A DNA stretch of 64,000 bases from Amycolatopsis deserti (GTDB taxonomy: Bacteria; Actinomycetota; Actinomycetes; Mycobacteriales; Pseudonocardiaceae), in contig NZ_BNAU01000006.1 of the NCBI RefSeq assembly GCF_014653945.1, positions 248,001 through 312,000 of the forward strand. Direction: 5' to 3'. The first letter of the stretch is position 1, and each line of letters begins with the position of its first letter. Positions 26,233-34,477 of this stretch are shown piece after piece. Position numbers and translations under genes: made by a program. The notes under the pieces were generated by a model. That model did not search any database and was not told where the DNA came from. It saw nothing but the letters and a program-made list of their open reading frames with translations.

Positions 26233-26808
26233 TCACGCGGCCCCCTTCAGGTGCCGCACCATCGCGACGGCGACCTCTTCGACGATGGGACACGGGTCGG
26301 TGGCGTTCGGGCCGACGAGGATGCTCGAGGTGACCCCGACCGCCAGCTGGTCGGTGACCCCGACCCACAGCGCGCACGAGCCGTTGGGCCGGAGGTCGGC
26401 GTTGTCCGCGTAGACGGCCGGGTAGCCGTCGACGGTCGTGGGTTCGAAGTACTTCGCCGTTCCCCTGGTGGCGTACACGCCGCTGAGGCCGTTCCGCGCG
26501 ACCGCGAGCGGCGAGATGAAGATCTTGTTCGCGTCGTGCGCCGCCGACTGCCACTGGCACCTGGATCCGGTCTGGCCCGGGATCACCTCACCCGGGGTGG
26601 CGAGCCCGATGGCCGTCGCCTGCGCGTCCGCCAGCCCGGCGCACGGGTTGCCGGCGAGCGCGTCCGCGGCCAGCGGTGCCGGCACCCGCAGCGACGGATC
26701 GATCGAGGGTGCCGTGCTCGACGGCGCGGCGCCCTCGCCGGTCGACGAGCACGCGGTGAGGAGCGCCGCGGCGGTCAGGGTGACGCCCAGCAGCGACGTG
26801 CGGATCAT
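26233..26808 (-). CDS. DUF3558 family lipoprotein (ESX cassette)
   Basis: 191 residues. Lipobox LTAC with Cys20 after a hydrophobic signal, then a Ser/Thr/Pro linker and a DUF3558 domain starting GNPCAGLADAQATAIGL. Two or more conserved cysteines are present in the domain (NPCAGL, GSRCQW, GSCALWVG, DPCPIVEE). DUF3558 lipoproteins recur beside PPE/EspG genes in this family, pointing to a periplasmic or cell-wall side of the same pathway, but the role is unknown. It starts three bases after the upstream gene ends (stop at 26811), so the cassette is a tight operon. Confidence 0.85.
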   Translation of the reverse strand: MIRTSLLGVTLTAAALLTACSSTGEGAAPSSTAPSIDPSLRVPAPLAADALAGNPCAGLADAQATAIGLATPGEVIPGQTGSRCQWQSAAHDANKIFISPLAVARNGLSGVYATRGTAKYFEPTTVDGYPAVYADNADLRPNGSCALWVGVTDQLAVGVTSSILVGPNATDPCPIVEEVAVAMVRHLKGAA

Positions 26809-26810
26809 GC

Positions 26811-27203
26811 TCAGACTTCCCGGTACCGGCCAACCGCCTGGTGGGTGTCGGCCTCGTGCTCCTCGACGATGCCCGCGGCCTTCTGCAGCGCCTCGATGTA
26901 GTTCTGCACGTAGTCGACCATGCGCTGGTGCTGGAGCAGGAGGGTCTCGCCGGAGACCTTGGCCGCCCGGTTGACGAAGTCACCGCTGGCGAACTCCCGA
27001 CCGGGAGGCGCGACACGCGCGACCGCCTGGGCGTTCGCCAGGTCCGTCTGGAGGTCGTCGCGCAGCTCTTTCCACTTGCTGATCACGCCGCGCACCTCGT
27101 CCGGGGAGAACTGGTACCCGCCGGGGCTGCCGTTGCCGCCCACCTGGATCGGCGCTGGCGGCGGTACCTCCGTGAGCCTGTCGGTCGGCTTCTCACCGGT
27201 CAT
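26811..27203 (-). CDS. WXG100/PE-like small ESX-associated protein
   Basis: 130 residues, mostly helical after a Pro-rich start. FSPDEVRGVISKWKELRDDLQTDLANAQA forms the first helix and FVNRAAKVSGETLLLQHQRMVDYVQNYIEALQKAAGIVEEHEADTHQA the second, a helical-hairpin plan like PE or WXG100 partners of PPE proteins. It is first of four genes (this gene, DUF3558 lipoprotein, PPE-like, EspG-like), so it is the natural heterodimer partner of the PPE-like protein. No classical W-x-G turn is seen; GREFASG occupies that place. A GGGGG tract upstream of ATG 27203 serves as ribosome binding site. Confidence 0.78.
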   Translation of the reverse strand: MTGEKPTDRLTEVPPPAPIQVGGNGSPGGYQFSPDEVRGVISKWKELRDDLQTDLANAQAVARVAPPGREFASGDFVNRAAKVSGETLLLQHQRMVDYVQNYIEALQKAAGIVEEHEADTHQAVGRYREV

Positions 27204-27290
27204 GGCCAGGAACCCCCTACGTTCTCGCCTCGGCGTTGATCGCCCGCTTGGATGCTAGCGCAGGGCCGCCGGTTCCCGCGGCCGAACAGC

Positions 27291-27332
27291 AAAAACCGGG
27301 CAGGCCCCGCGAGCTGCGGAAACCTGCCCGGT
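27291..27332 (-). terminator. Terminator of the rpsF-ssb-rpsR-rplI operon
   Basis: On the minus strand ACCGGGCAGG (27323-27332) pairs with CCTGCCCGGT (27295-27304) and is followed by TTTTT, 18 bases after the rplI stop. Confidence 0.9.
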
Positions 27333-27349
27333 TGGTACTGCGTGACGAC

Positions 27350-27808
27350 CTACTGGCCGGCCTTCACCTCGAGGCGGACCGAGGCCTGCACCTCGGGGTG
27401 CAGGCGCGCGTTCACCGCGTGCTTGCCGACGGTCTTGATGTGCCCGTCGGTCTCCAGGACGCGCTTGTCGAGCAGCGGGCCGCCGGCCGCCTTGATCGCG
27501 TTCGCGATGTCGGCGGTGGTGACCGAACCGAAGAGCTTCTTCGAGCCCGCGGCGGCCTTGGCGGTCAGCTCGACGGTGCCGAGACCCTCCAGCGCGGCCT
27601 TGACCTCACGAGCGTGGTCGAGGTCGCGGATGCGGCGGGACTCCTGCGCGCGGCGGATGGTCTGCACGTTCTTCTCGGCGCCCTTGGTGGCCTGGATGGC
27701 GTAGCCGCGGGGCAGCAGGAAGTTGCGCGCGTAACCGTCCTTGACCTCGACGATGTCGCCGGGGCCGCCGAGGTTCGCCACGTCAGTGGTGAGGATGATC
27801 TTCGCCAT
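27350..27808 (-). CDS. rplI: 50S ribosomal protein L9
   Basis: 152 residues. N-terminal globular domain with the L9 signature (MAKIILTTDVANLGGPGDIVEVKDGYARNFLLPRGYAI), a long connecting helix, and the C-terminal rRNA-binding domain ending RLHPEVQASVRLEVKAG. It spans between ribosomes in polysomes and affects frame maintenance. It is last of the rpsF-ssb-rpsR-rplI operon, 14 bases after rpsR, with a clear terminator beyond it. A longer in-frame extension exists, but the conserved start is ATG 27808. Confidence 0.98.
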   Translation of the reverse strand: MAKIILTTDVANLGGPGDIVEVKDGYARNFLLPRGYAIQATKGAEKNVQTIRRAQESRRIRDLDHAREVKAALEGLGTVELTAKAAAGSKKLFGSVTTADIANAIKAAGGPLLDKRVLETDGHIKTVGKHAVNARLHPEVQASVRLEVKAGQ

Positions 27809-27822
27809 GATGTGGTCCCTCC

Positions 27823-28071
27823 TCAGCGCGCGGTCGAGGTGTAGGGCAGCAGCGCCATCTCGCGGGAGTTCTTGACCGCGGTGGCGATGTCGCGCTGGTG
27901 CTGGCTGCAGTTGCCGGTGACCCGGCGGGCACGGATCTTGCCGCGGTCGGAGATGTACTTCCGCAGCAGGTTGGTGTCCTTGTAGTCGATGAGTTCCGGG
28001 TGGCCCTTCTGCTCGGCCTTGCAGAACACGCAGACCTTCTTCTTGGGCTTGCGGATGGGTGGCTTGGCCAC
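27823..28071 (-). CDS. rpsR: 30S ribosomal protein S18, zinc-binding form
   Basis: 82 residues, standard S18: [11 protein letters not shown] near the N terminus and [35 protein letters not shown]. The C-x-x-C plus NCSQH cysteine and histidine indicate the zinc-containing C+ paralogue; actinobacteria often carry a second, cysteine-free copy elsewhere that is induced under zinc limitation. Located between ssb and rplI in the conserved operon. Confidence 0.97.
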   Translation of the reverse strand: MAKPPIRKPKKKVCVFCKAEQKGHPELIDYKDTNLLRKYISDRGKIRARRVTGNCSQHQRDIATAVKNSREMALLPYTSTAR

Positions 28072-28106
28072 GGTGATGCTCCTGGGAATTCAGTACGAGT
28101 GGTTGG

Positions 28107-28598
28107 TCAGAAGGGGGGCTCGTCGGCGAAACCGCCGCTGTCGCCTGCCGGCGGGGCGGAACCCCACGGGTCGTCGGCGGGGGCACCACCGCCGCTGCCG
28201 CCGCCGTAGCCGCCGCCACCGCCGCCGCTGCCGCGGCTGACCTTGTTCACCTTGGCGGTGGCGTAGCGCAGCGAGGGACCGATCTCGTCGACCTCGAGCT
28301 CGACGACGGTCCGCTTCTCGCCTTCCTTGGTCTCGAACGACCGCTGCTTGAGGCGGCCCTGCACGACCACGCGGGCACCGCGCGTCAGGCTCTCCGCGAC
28401 GTTCTCCGCCGCCTGCCGCCAGATGTTGCAGCGCAGGAACAGCGCCTCGCCGTCCTTCCACTCGCCGGTCTGGCGGTCGAAGGTGCGCGGCGTGGACGCG
28501 ACGGTGAAGTTGGCGACGGCGGCGCCGGACGGGGTGAACCGCAGTTCGGGGTCGGACGTGAGGTTGCCGACCACGGTGATGACGGTGTCTCCAGCCAT
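28107..28598 (-). CDS. ssb: Single-stranded DNA-binding protein
   Basis: 163 residues. OB fold (residues ~5-110: [65 protein letters not shown]). It is followed by a Gly-rich flexible linker (residues ~122-140) and an acidic C-terminal tip ADEPPF, the docking peptide for replication and repair proteins. Lies 12 bases after rpsF and 35 bases before rpsR. Typical length for actinobacterial SSB-A. Confidence 0.98.
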   Translation of the reverse strand: MAGDTVITVVGNLTSDPELRFTPSGAAVANFTVASTPRTFDRQTGEWKDGEALFLRCNIWRQAAENVAESLTRGARVVVQGRLKQRSFETKEGEKRTVVELEVDEIGPSLRYATAKVNKVSRGSGGGGGGYGGGSGGGAPADDPWGSAPPAGDSGGFADEPPF

Positions 28599-28610
28599 GG
28601 GCTATTCGCC

Positions 28611-28934
28611 TCAGGCCTTCGCCGCGGCCTTGGCGGCCTTGCGCGGGACCGGCTTGCGGACGACCTTGGTGCGGAGCACGGTCTCCTGCAGCGACAGCTG
28701 CCGGTCGAGCTCCTTCACCGCGTCGGGCTCGCTGTTGAGGTCGAGCACGGCGTAGATGCCCTCGGCGTGCTTCTTGATCTCGTAGGAGAGCCGGCGACGG
28801 CCCCACACGTCGACCTTCTCCACGCTTCCGCCGGACGTGCGGATGACGTTGAGGAAGGTGTCCAGGGTCGGGGCGACCTTACGCTCGTCGAGCGTGGGGT
28901 CGAGGATGACCATTACCTCGTAATGGCGCGACAC
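28611..28934 (-). CDS. rpsF: 30S ribosomal protein S6
   Basis: 107 residues with the S6 pattern [51 protein letters not shown] and an Ala/Lys-rich tail. Three possible GTG or upstream starts are close together. The third GTG (28934) is preferred because GGAGG lies nine bases upstream and the product then starts [10 protein letters not shown], as in relatives; GTG 28940 is only three bases from GGAGG. First gene of the ribosomal/ssb operon. Confidence 0.95.
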   Translation of the reverse strand: MSRHYEVMVILDPTLDERKVAPTLDTFLNVIRTSGGSVEKVDVWGRRRLSYEIKKHAEGIYAVLDLNSEPDAVKELDRQLSLQETVLRTKVVRKPVPRKAAKAAAKA

Positions 28935-29014
28935 AACCACTCACCTCCTGTGGGCTCGCGGCCACGGGCTTTCCGTGGCAGGAGGGTTTGTCAACGGCCG
29001 AGTCTACTTGGCGG

Positions 29015-29935
29015 CTACGACAGTTTGCGCAGCACCCAGGTCCGCACCAGCGCGGCGCTCACGCCGGCCAGCGCGACGACCGCCAGCAGCATCGGCAGCT
29101 GGACGTTTCCGGACGCCGGTTCGCCGGCGATCGCGCTGGCGTTGCCCGCGTTGCGGACGTCGGCCTGGCCGCCGGCCGAGGTGGACTGGCCGCCCAGCAC
29201 GCCGACCTGCGGCAGCGCCTGGTCGGGGAGCGTCGCGGAGGACGGGTAGAGCGCGCCGGGCGGCACCGCGACGCCGGCCACGCCCGGCACGGCGGCCGGG
29301 ATGTTGCCGTAGTTGCGCGGCGGGGCGGTGGCCGAACCGGTGCCTGCGATGCCCGGGCTGGTCGTGGCCGGCGAGGTGCCGGGCGCGGGGGTGGCGGTGC
29401 CGGGCTGCTGCGTCGTGGGCAGGCCGGGCTGGGTGTAGTTGTTCGCGTAGGTGGTCAGCCCGCAGTTGCCGGAGACCTTGTGGGAGATCGCGTCGAGGGT
29501 CTTCTTCTGCTGGTCGGCGCCGATGCCGAGGCCGACGGCGTACGGGTCGCCCGCGTTCTTCAGCGTGGTCGCGACGGCGGTGGCGATGGCGTCGCCGGCG
29601 ATCGTGCCGCTGGCCGCGTTCGCCGGGATCTGCCCGACCGTGATCGCGCCGGCCTTGCTGACCGTGTCCGCGACCTTCTGCGGGTCCACGCCGTTGAGGT
29701 GCAGGAACCACTCCTGCTCCTGCGCACCGGCCTTGACCACGCCCGCGAGGTCCTTGCCCTGCACGGCGACGCTGTCGCTGAGCGCGCCGATCACGGTGCC
29801 GGTGCAGGCCTGCGACAGCACGGTGCTCGCCGACGCGGTCCCCGCCGAGAGGAGCGAGCCGCCGGCGATGGCCGCGGCGACGGCGGTGACGGTCAGCGCT
29901 CTACGGGTGGTCTTCATCAGGCCGGTGTTGCGCAC
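29015..29935 (-). CDS. Exported protein with C-terminal LP-helix-Arg anchor (anchor trio, copy 1)
   Basis: 306 residues from GTG 29935, which has GGAGGA eight bases upstream. Signal peptide (MKTTRRALTVTAVAAAIAGG, cleavage around GTASAS). A folded part runs to about residue 165 with two cysteines (LSQACTGTV and SGNCGLTTY), followed by a Pro/Thr/Gly-rich linker containing APPRNYGNIPAAVP. The C terminus is NVQLPMLLAVVAL, a single membrane helix, and an Arg-containing tail (VRTWVLRKLS). The two upstream genes encode the same plan and the same end. No family recognised. It probably displays a domain outside the membrane, anchored or processed at the C terminus. Confidence 0.8.
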   Translation of the reverse strand: MRNTGLMKTTRRALTVTAVAAAIAGGSLLSAGTASASTVLSQACTGTVIGALSDSVAVQGKDLAGVVKAGAQEQEWFLHLNGVDPQKVADTVSKAGAITVGQIPANAASGTIAGDAIATAVATTLKNAGDPYAVGLGIGADQQKKTLDAISHKVSGNCGLTTYANNYTQPGLPTTQQPGTATPAPGTSPATTSPGIAGTGSATAPPRNYGNIPAAVPGVAGVAVPPGALYPSSATLPDQALPQVGVLGGQSTSAGGQADVRNAGNASAIAGEPASGNVQLPMLLAVVALAGVSAALVRTWVLRKLS

Positions 29936-30004
29936 GAGCGCGGTCCTCCAGTGATCGCAGGCGTGTCCCCGGAAGGGATTAACGACGAGCGGACCCGAAG
30001 GATA

Positions 30005-30862
30005 CTAAGCGGTAGCTCCCCGTAAGACCCACGCGCGTACGAGACCGGCGCTGACACCCGACAGAGCGACAACGGCGATGAGCATTGGTAGCGCCACGTT
30101 GCCGCCACCGCCCGAGCCGCTCGGAAGCGCCTCCGCCCGGCCCGCGTTCTGCACCGACTGGCCGGACTGCGCGGGCTGGCCGAGCGCGCCGTACTGGGGC
30201 GCGTACCCGGGGATCTGCCCGCCGTACTTCAGCCCCGGCGAGGGCGCCCACAGCGCGGACACCGCGAACGGCAACCCGGCGTAGTTGCGCATCGGCGCGT
30301 ACGCGCTGCCCGACCCGAACGGCAGGAGGCTGAAGGTCGCCGGGTCACCGCCCAGGACGGGGCTGGTCGATCCGGGGATCGCGGCGGGGGCGACGCCGCC
30401 GGTGCGGCCGGGCGTGCTGCCGGGTGGGGTCTGTTGGTTGCCGCCGCTGCTGGGCGGGTTCTGCGGCTGCGGCTGAGCCGCGCCACCTCCGCTGAGCGCC
30501 CGGCCCGCCTGGTCGACCGTGCTGGTGAGGCCGTTCGTGGTGCCCGTGACGGCGCCGTTGACCGCGCTCGCGGCCGGGGCGCCGACGGCGGGCAGCGGCT
30601 CGACGACCGTGTCCACGACCTTGACGGTGATCTGGCACAGCCCGCCGAGCAGGCCGCCGACGATCGAGGTGAGCCCGTCGGTGACGGTCTTCAGGCCGAG
30701 CGGGGTCTTGATGACGTCGCCGGGCTTGGCCGTGACGGTGTCGCCGCACTGGGCGGTGAGCGTTTCCGCGCTCGCGGTCGCGGGGAGGGCGAGCGCGGCC
30801 GATCCGGCCAGTACGAAGGCGGCGGCGCCCGCCGCGGCGGTCCTGCGTGTCCGACCCTGCAT
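30005..30862 (-). CDS. Exported protein with C-terminal LP-helix-Arg anchor (anchor trio, copy 2)
   Basis: 285 residues from ATG 30862, six bases after GGAGGA. Signal peptide (RTRRTAAAGAAAFVLAGSAAL, cleavage after PATASA). The mature part has two cysteines (TAQCGDTV, GGLCQITVKVVDTVV) and a helical stretch VNGAVTGTTNGLTSTVDQAG. A Pro/Gln-rich linker and APMRNYAGLPFAVSALWAPS follow; the C terminus is NVALPMLIAVVAL, one helix, and VRAWVLRGATA. The end is nearly identical to copy 1 while the middle is not, so the C-terminal segment is the conserved functional element. Function unknown. Confidence 0.8.
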   Translation of the reverse strand: MQGRTRRTAAAGAAAFVLAGSAALALPATASAETLTAQCGDTVTAKPGDVIKTPLGLKTVTDGLTSIVGGLLGGLCQITVKVVDTVVEPLPAVGAPAASAVNGAVTGTTNGLTSTVDQAGRALSGGGAAQPQPQNPPSSGGNQQTPPGSTPGRTGGVAPAAIPGSTSPVLGGDPATFSLLPFGSGSAYAPMRNYAGLPFAVSALWAPSPGLKYGGQIPGYAPQYGALGQPAQSGQSVQNAGRAEALPSGSGGGGNVALPMLIAVVALSGVSAGLVRAWVLRGATA

Positions 30863-30940
30863 GTTCGTCCTCCAGCGCGTCGCTACTGGTTCAACGAAGC
30901 TAGGGCAGGTGCGTGACGCGCGCACGCCGGAAAGTAGCCG

Positions 30941-31738
30941 TCAGGCGCGGCGCATCCAGGCGCGGGTGAGCGCGGCGGCCACGATCGCGAGCGCGAACAC
31001 CGCGATGATCAGCGGCAACCGGTCCGGAACGGACGACGACGGCATCGCCTCGGCGGTCCCGGAATTCTGCGTGACCAGCGGCGGCTCCGTCCCAGCCGGT
31101 GGGACGAGCGCGGGTGCCGCGGGCGGGACGACGCCGGGCTGGATCAGCGCGGACAGCGGCGTGGTCGACGGGATGATCCCGGATCCGATGAGGAAGCCGC
31201 CCGTGACGAACGAGGCGGGCACGATCCCGCCGGTCGCGCCGGGGGCCGGGGTGCCGGGAGTTCCGGGTGCCGGGGTCTGCTCGCCGGGCTGCGGTTCGCC
31301 GGGCGACGGGTCGCCGGTGGACGGCGGGTCGAGCGGCTTGCCGGAGACGAGGCTCTGGGTGGCCGCGGACAGCGTGTTCACCGTGCCCTGCACGCCGGGG
31401 CACAGCTGCTCGGTCGCCAGGTCGCCGACGACCGGCGCGTCACCCAGGTTCAGCGCCTTCGCCAGGTCGGCCACCGGCAGCGGCAGCAGCGGGCCACGCT
31501 GGTCCGGGCCGGTGGGCGCGGACTCGCTGCCGGTGCCGACGGTGAGCACGCCGGGCTGGTCGAGCGGGGCGCCCGCGTCGAGGGTGAGCGCCTTGCCCGG
31601 TTCGTCGCGCAGGGTGGCGTCGCAGCTGCCGGCCAGCGCGGGGTCGGCCTCCTCGGCGAACGCGGCCGGCGCGGTCAGCGTGGCCGACAGCGCCAGCACG
31701 AACCCGGCCACTCCGGCGCGGCGCGCGGTCTTCCCCAT
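30941..31738 (-). CDS. Exported protein with C-terminal LP-helix-Arg anchor (anchor trio, copy 3)
   Basis: 265 residues from ATG 31738 behind GGGGGA. Signal peptide (KTARRAGVAGFVLALSATL, cleavage after PAAFA). Two cysteines (AGSCDATL, TEQLCPGVQG), a Pro-rich run of PGEPQPGEQTPAPGTPGTP character, the segment GGIVPASFVTGGFLIGSG, and the terminal RLPLIIAVFAL helix with LTRAWMRRA. The third, most divergent member of the tandem trio. It starts divergently from nfo. As with its neighbours, no enzyme or binding motif is recognised. Confidence 0.78.
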   Translation of the reverse strand: MGKTARRAGVAGFVLALSATLTAPAAFAEEADPALAGSCDATLRDEPGKALTLDAGAPLDQPGVLTVGTGSESAPTGPDQRGPLLPLPVADLAKALNLGDAPVVGDLATEQLCPGVQGTVNTLSAATQSLVSGKPLDPPSTGDPSPGEPQPGEQTPAPGTPGTPAPGATGGIVPASFVTGGFLIGSGIIPSTTPLSALIQPGVVPPAAPALVPPAGTEPPLVTQNSGTAEAMPSSSVPDRLPLIIAVFALAIVAAALTRAWMRRA

Positions 31739-31829
31739 GCGTCCCCCAGCACTCAGGTGTGTCACGGACCGCGCTCACGGTACTTCATAGCGTCGGTGCG
31801 GTTGGGGAGAACCGAGGCGATTCCGCCGG

Positions 31830-31835
31830 TAGCGT
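31830..31835 (+). promoter_or_regulatory. -10 element for nfo
   Basis: TAGCGT ends eight bases before the ATG at 31843, one base further than the leaderless optimum; no ribosome binding site is visible. Confidence 0.4.
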
Positions 31836-31842
31836 GGCCCCC

Positions 31843-32616
31843 ATGCAGATCGGTGCGCACGTCCGTGACGACGACCCGCTGACCGCGGCCAAGGAACGCT
31901 CGGCCGACGTGGTGCAGTTCTTCCTCGCCGACCCGCAGGGCTGGAAGAAACCCGTGGCGCAACCGCCGCGGGCGGACATCGAAGCGGCCGGGGTGGAGGT
32001 GTTCATCCACTCCCCCTACATCGTCAACGTCGCCTCGCTGAACAACCGGATCCGCATCCCGTCGCGCAAGCTCGCCGCCCAGCACGCGGCGGCCGCGGCG
32101 GAGATCGGCGCGAAGGGCCTGATCGTGCACGGCGGCCACGTCGGACGGGGCGAGGACGTGGCGGAGGGCCTGGCGAACTGGCGCAAGCTGTTCGAACGGC
32201 AGGCGGCCGACGGCGGTTTCGCGGTGCCGATCCTGATCGAGAACACCGCGGGCGGCGACGGCGCGATGGCGCGGGAGATGGACGTGCTGGCGCGGCTGTG
32301 GGACGAGGTGGCCGAGTTCGGCGCCGGGTTCTGCCTGGACACCTGCCACGCGTTCGCCGCGGGCTGGGAGCTGGACGACGTGGTCGACAAGGTGCTGGCG
32401 ATCACCGGCCGCATAGACCTGGTGCACCTGAACAACTCACGCGACGAGTTCGCCTCGGGACGCGACCGCCACGCGAACGTGGTGCACGGCGGCGGCACGA
32501 TCGACCCGGAGGCACTGGTGGCCGTCGCAGCGGCCGCGGGAGCGCCCGTGGTGGTCGAAACCCCGGCCGACGGCCAGGCCCAGGACATCGCCTACCTGCG
32601 GGAGAAGCTCGGCTGA
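31843..32616 (+). CDS. nfo: Deoxyribonuclease IV / AP endonuclease (endonuclease IV family)
   Basis: 257 residues; TIM-barrel, tri-zinc enzyme that cuts DNA 5' to abasic sites in base excision repair. Start is MQIGAHVRDDDPL; metal-ligand motifs typical of the family are visible: FIHSPYIVNVAS, LIVHGGHVGRGED, ILIENTAGG, FCLDTCHAFAAG, LVHLNNSRDEFASGRDRHANVVHGGGTI and VVETPAD. The longer frame upstream is rejected because conserved sequence starts at this Met. Immediately downstream are two degraded copies of its own 3' end. Confidence 0.95.
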   Translation: MQIGAHVRDDDPLTAAKERSADVVQFFLADPQGWKKPVAQPPRADIEAAGVEVFIHSPYIVNVASLNNRIRIPSRKLAAQHAAAAAEIGAKGLIVHGGHVGRGEDVAEGLANWRKLFERQAADGGFAVPILIENTAGGDGAMAREMDVLARLWDEVAEFGAGFCLDTCHAFAAGWELDDVVDKVLAITGRIDLVHLNNSRDEFASGRDRHANVVHGGGTIDPEALVAVAAAAGAPVVVETPADGQAQDIAYLREKLG

Positions 32617-32641
32617 CCGCTGCCGGCCGCTCGCGTTCGAG

Positions 32642-32850
32642 GGGATGGTGGCTTCGGCAGCCGGTGGTGGTCGAACACCCTGTGTGACGGGCAGCCCCGG
32701 ACATCACTTCCCCGCGGAGCAAGCTGGGCTGCCCCCGCCGGCCACGCGCGTGATCGAGCGGGATGGTACGGAGGCGCTGGTGGCCGCGGCAGCCCCGAGG
32801 TGGTCGAAACACCGGCCGTCCGACGTGCGGACCTGGTCGAAGGCGGACAA
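32642..32850 (+). repeat. Two decayed tandem copies of the nfo 3' end
   Basis: The block following nfo repeats its last ~110 bases in degraded form. Copy 2 (about 32648-32731) keeps GTGGTGGTCGAA, GGACATC and GCGGAGCAAGCTGGGCTG against GTGGTGGTCGAAA, GGACATC and GCGGGAGAAGCTCGGCTG in nfo. Copy 3 (about 32768-32830) keeps GGAGGCGCTGGTGGCCG, GGTGGTCGAAAC and CCGGCCG. The segments between copies (GCCGGCC, then GAGGGGATGGT or GAGCGGGATGGT) also match. No open coding role. Confidence 0.65.
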
Positions 32851-32893
32851 GGAGCGGTTCGCCAACGATGACCGCTGCTGCGGAACTGCCGAC

Positions 32894-34441
32894 TCAGACC
32901 GCGTGCCGGGCCCGGCGGCGCTGCCACACCACCACGTCCCGGGCCCGGTCCAGCACCCCGCCGGCGGGGTCGTCGTCGCCGGAAACCCGCACCAGGTCCT
33001 CGGCCGGGCGGTAGATCTCGCGCACCACCAGCACGCACAGCCCGATCACGGCCAGGTCCCGCAGCGCGACGAACCCGAGGAACCAGTCCGGCGGCAGCCC
33101 CTTGTGGTCGGTGCCCAGGTAGTAGAACATCCGCGGCACCCACACCAGCGCGTCCAGCAGCATCCAGCCCAGCAGCAGCCGCCAGCGCGGGATCGCCAGC
33201 ACCGCGAGCGGCACCAGCCACAGCGAGTACTGCGGGCTCCACACCTTGTTGGTCAGCAGGAACGCCGCCACCACCAGGAAGCACAGCTGCGCCAGCCGCG
33301 GCCGCACCGGCGCGGACAGCCCGACGTAGGCGATCCCGGCGCAGCAGGCCAGGAACAGCGCCCCGCTGACGATGTTCAGCCAGGTCGGCGTCTGCCCGGC
33401 GGCGAGCGGCCCGTCGAAGCCGGCCCAGCCGGTGAAGTACGAGATCACGTTGTAGATCGAGTCCGGGTCCATCCCGCGTTGCGCGTTGAGCCGGAAGAAC
33501 TCCTGCCAGCCCTCGTTCAGCGTGAGCGCGATCGGCAGGTTCACCGCCAGCCAGGTGCCGACCGCGGTGCCCGCCGTGACCGCCCACGGGCGCAGCTTCC
33601 CGGCCCGGACGCACAGGATGAGCAGGGGCCCGAGCAGGAACAACGGGTACAGCTTCGCCGCCGCGCCGAGCCCGATCAGCAGCCCCGCGAGCACCGGTTT
33701 CCGCCTCGCCCAGGCCAGCAGGCCGGTCGCGGCGAACGCCGTCGCCAGTGCGTCGAAGTTGGTGAACGCGTGCACCAGCACCAGCGGTGAGATCGCCGCC
33801 AGGCACGCGTCCCACGGTCTACGGTTCGCGGTGCGGCCCACCGCCCACACGGTGACCAGCCAGGCGAGCGCGAGCCAGAACGCGGTGATGTTGAAGTAGA
33901 TCGCCACCGGCAGCGCGCCGGGCAGCCAGCCGGTGTCCGAGATCGCCTTCCAGCCCTGCGCGAGTTTCGCGTTCGCCCACTGGAACAGCCCGGTCAGCAC
34001 CGGGTACTCCATGTACCGGACGTGCGCGTTCGGCGTGCCGGCGTCGTCGATCCAGCTCGTCCGGTACGGGAACGTGCCGGGCTGGTCCAGCCGCTCGGCG
34101 CTGAACAGCGGGACGACGTCGGAGTAGCACATCGCCACGTACGGGCGCCCGGATCGCCAGTCCAGCTGGGTCTGCCCGTTGTCGTCGACGTACTGCTGGA
34201 TGCAGCTGGCCTTGCCGAACCAGCACAGCATCAGCGCCAGCGTGGCCAGCGCCAGCCCGACCCGCTGCGGCGTCCAGAACCAGTGCCGCCCGACCGCCGC
34301 GTGCTCGCCGAGCGGGCCGCCGAGCGGTCTGCTCGCGGCCGCGACCAGCGGCTCGGTCCGGGACGGCGCGACCCGCTGACCGGCGTCGAGTGACGCCGGC
34401 GCGGGTTCGGCCGAGGTGGTCTCGTCGGTCGGGCTGGACAC
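32894..34441 (-). CDS. Glycosyltransferase family 87 (DUF2029) membrane protein
   Basis: 515 residues with about ten to twelve membrane helices after a cytosolic leader of ~55 residues. The first large loop carries the GT-C style acidic region ([13 protein letters not shown]-like segment, [14 protein letters not shown]). GT87 enzymes include polyprenol-phosphate-mannose-dependent alpha-mannosyltransferases of PIM and lipomannan synthesis. The order PBP then GT87 is shared with the Rv0050-Rv0051 region of Mycobacterium tuberculosis. It starts 36 bases after the PBP stop, so probably one operon. The donor and acceptor cannot be fixed from sequence. Confidence 0.85.
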   Translation of the reverse strand: MSSPTDETTSAEPAPASLDAGQRVAPSRTEPLVAAASRPLGGPLGEHAAVGRHWFWTPQRVGLALATLALMLCWFGKASCIQQYVDDNGQTQLDWRSGRPYVAMCYSDVVPLFSAERLDQPGTFPYRTSWIDDAGTPNAHVRYMEYPVLTGLFQWANAKLAQGWKAISDTGWLPGALPVAIYFNITAFWLALAWLVTVWAVGRTANRRPWDACLAAISPLVLVHAFTNFDALATAFAATGLLAWARRKPVLAGLLIGLGAAAKLYPLFLLGPLLILCVRAGKLRPWAVTAGTAVGTWLAVNLPIALTLNEGWQEFFRLNAQRGMDPDSIYNVISYFTGWAGFDGPLAAGQTPTWLNIVSGALFLACCAGIAYVGLSAPVRPRLAQLCFLVVAAFLLTNKVWSPQYSLWLVPLAVLAIPRWRLLLGWMLLDALVWVPRMFYYLGTDHKGLPPDWFLGFVALRDLAVIGLCVLVVREIYRPAEDLVRVSGDDDPAGGVLDRARDVVVWQRRRARHAV

Positions 34442-34477
34442 CCGCGCGATGTTACGGCTTGCCGCGTGAGCCGGGGA

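Noticed and set aside
32617-33790. Open frames around the region after nfo
   Set aside because: They are either shadows of the GT87 gene or run through the decayed nfo copies without a ribosome binding site; no motif is seen.
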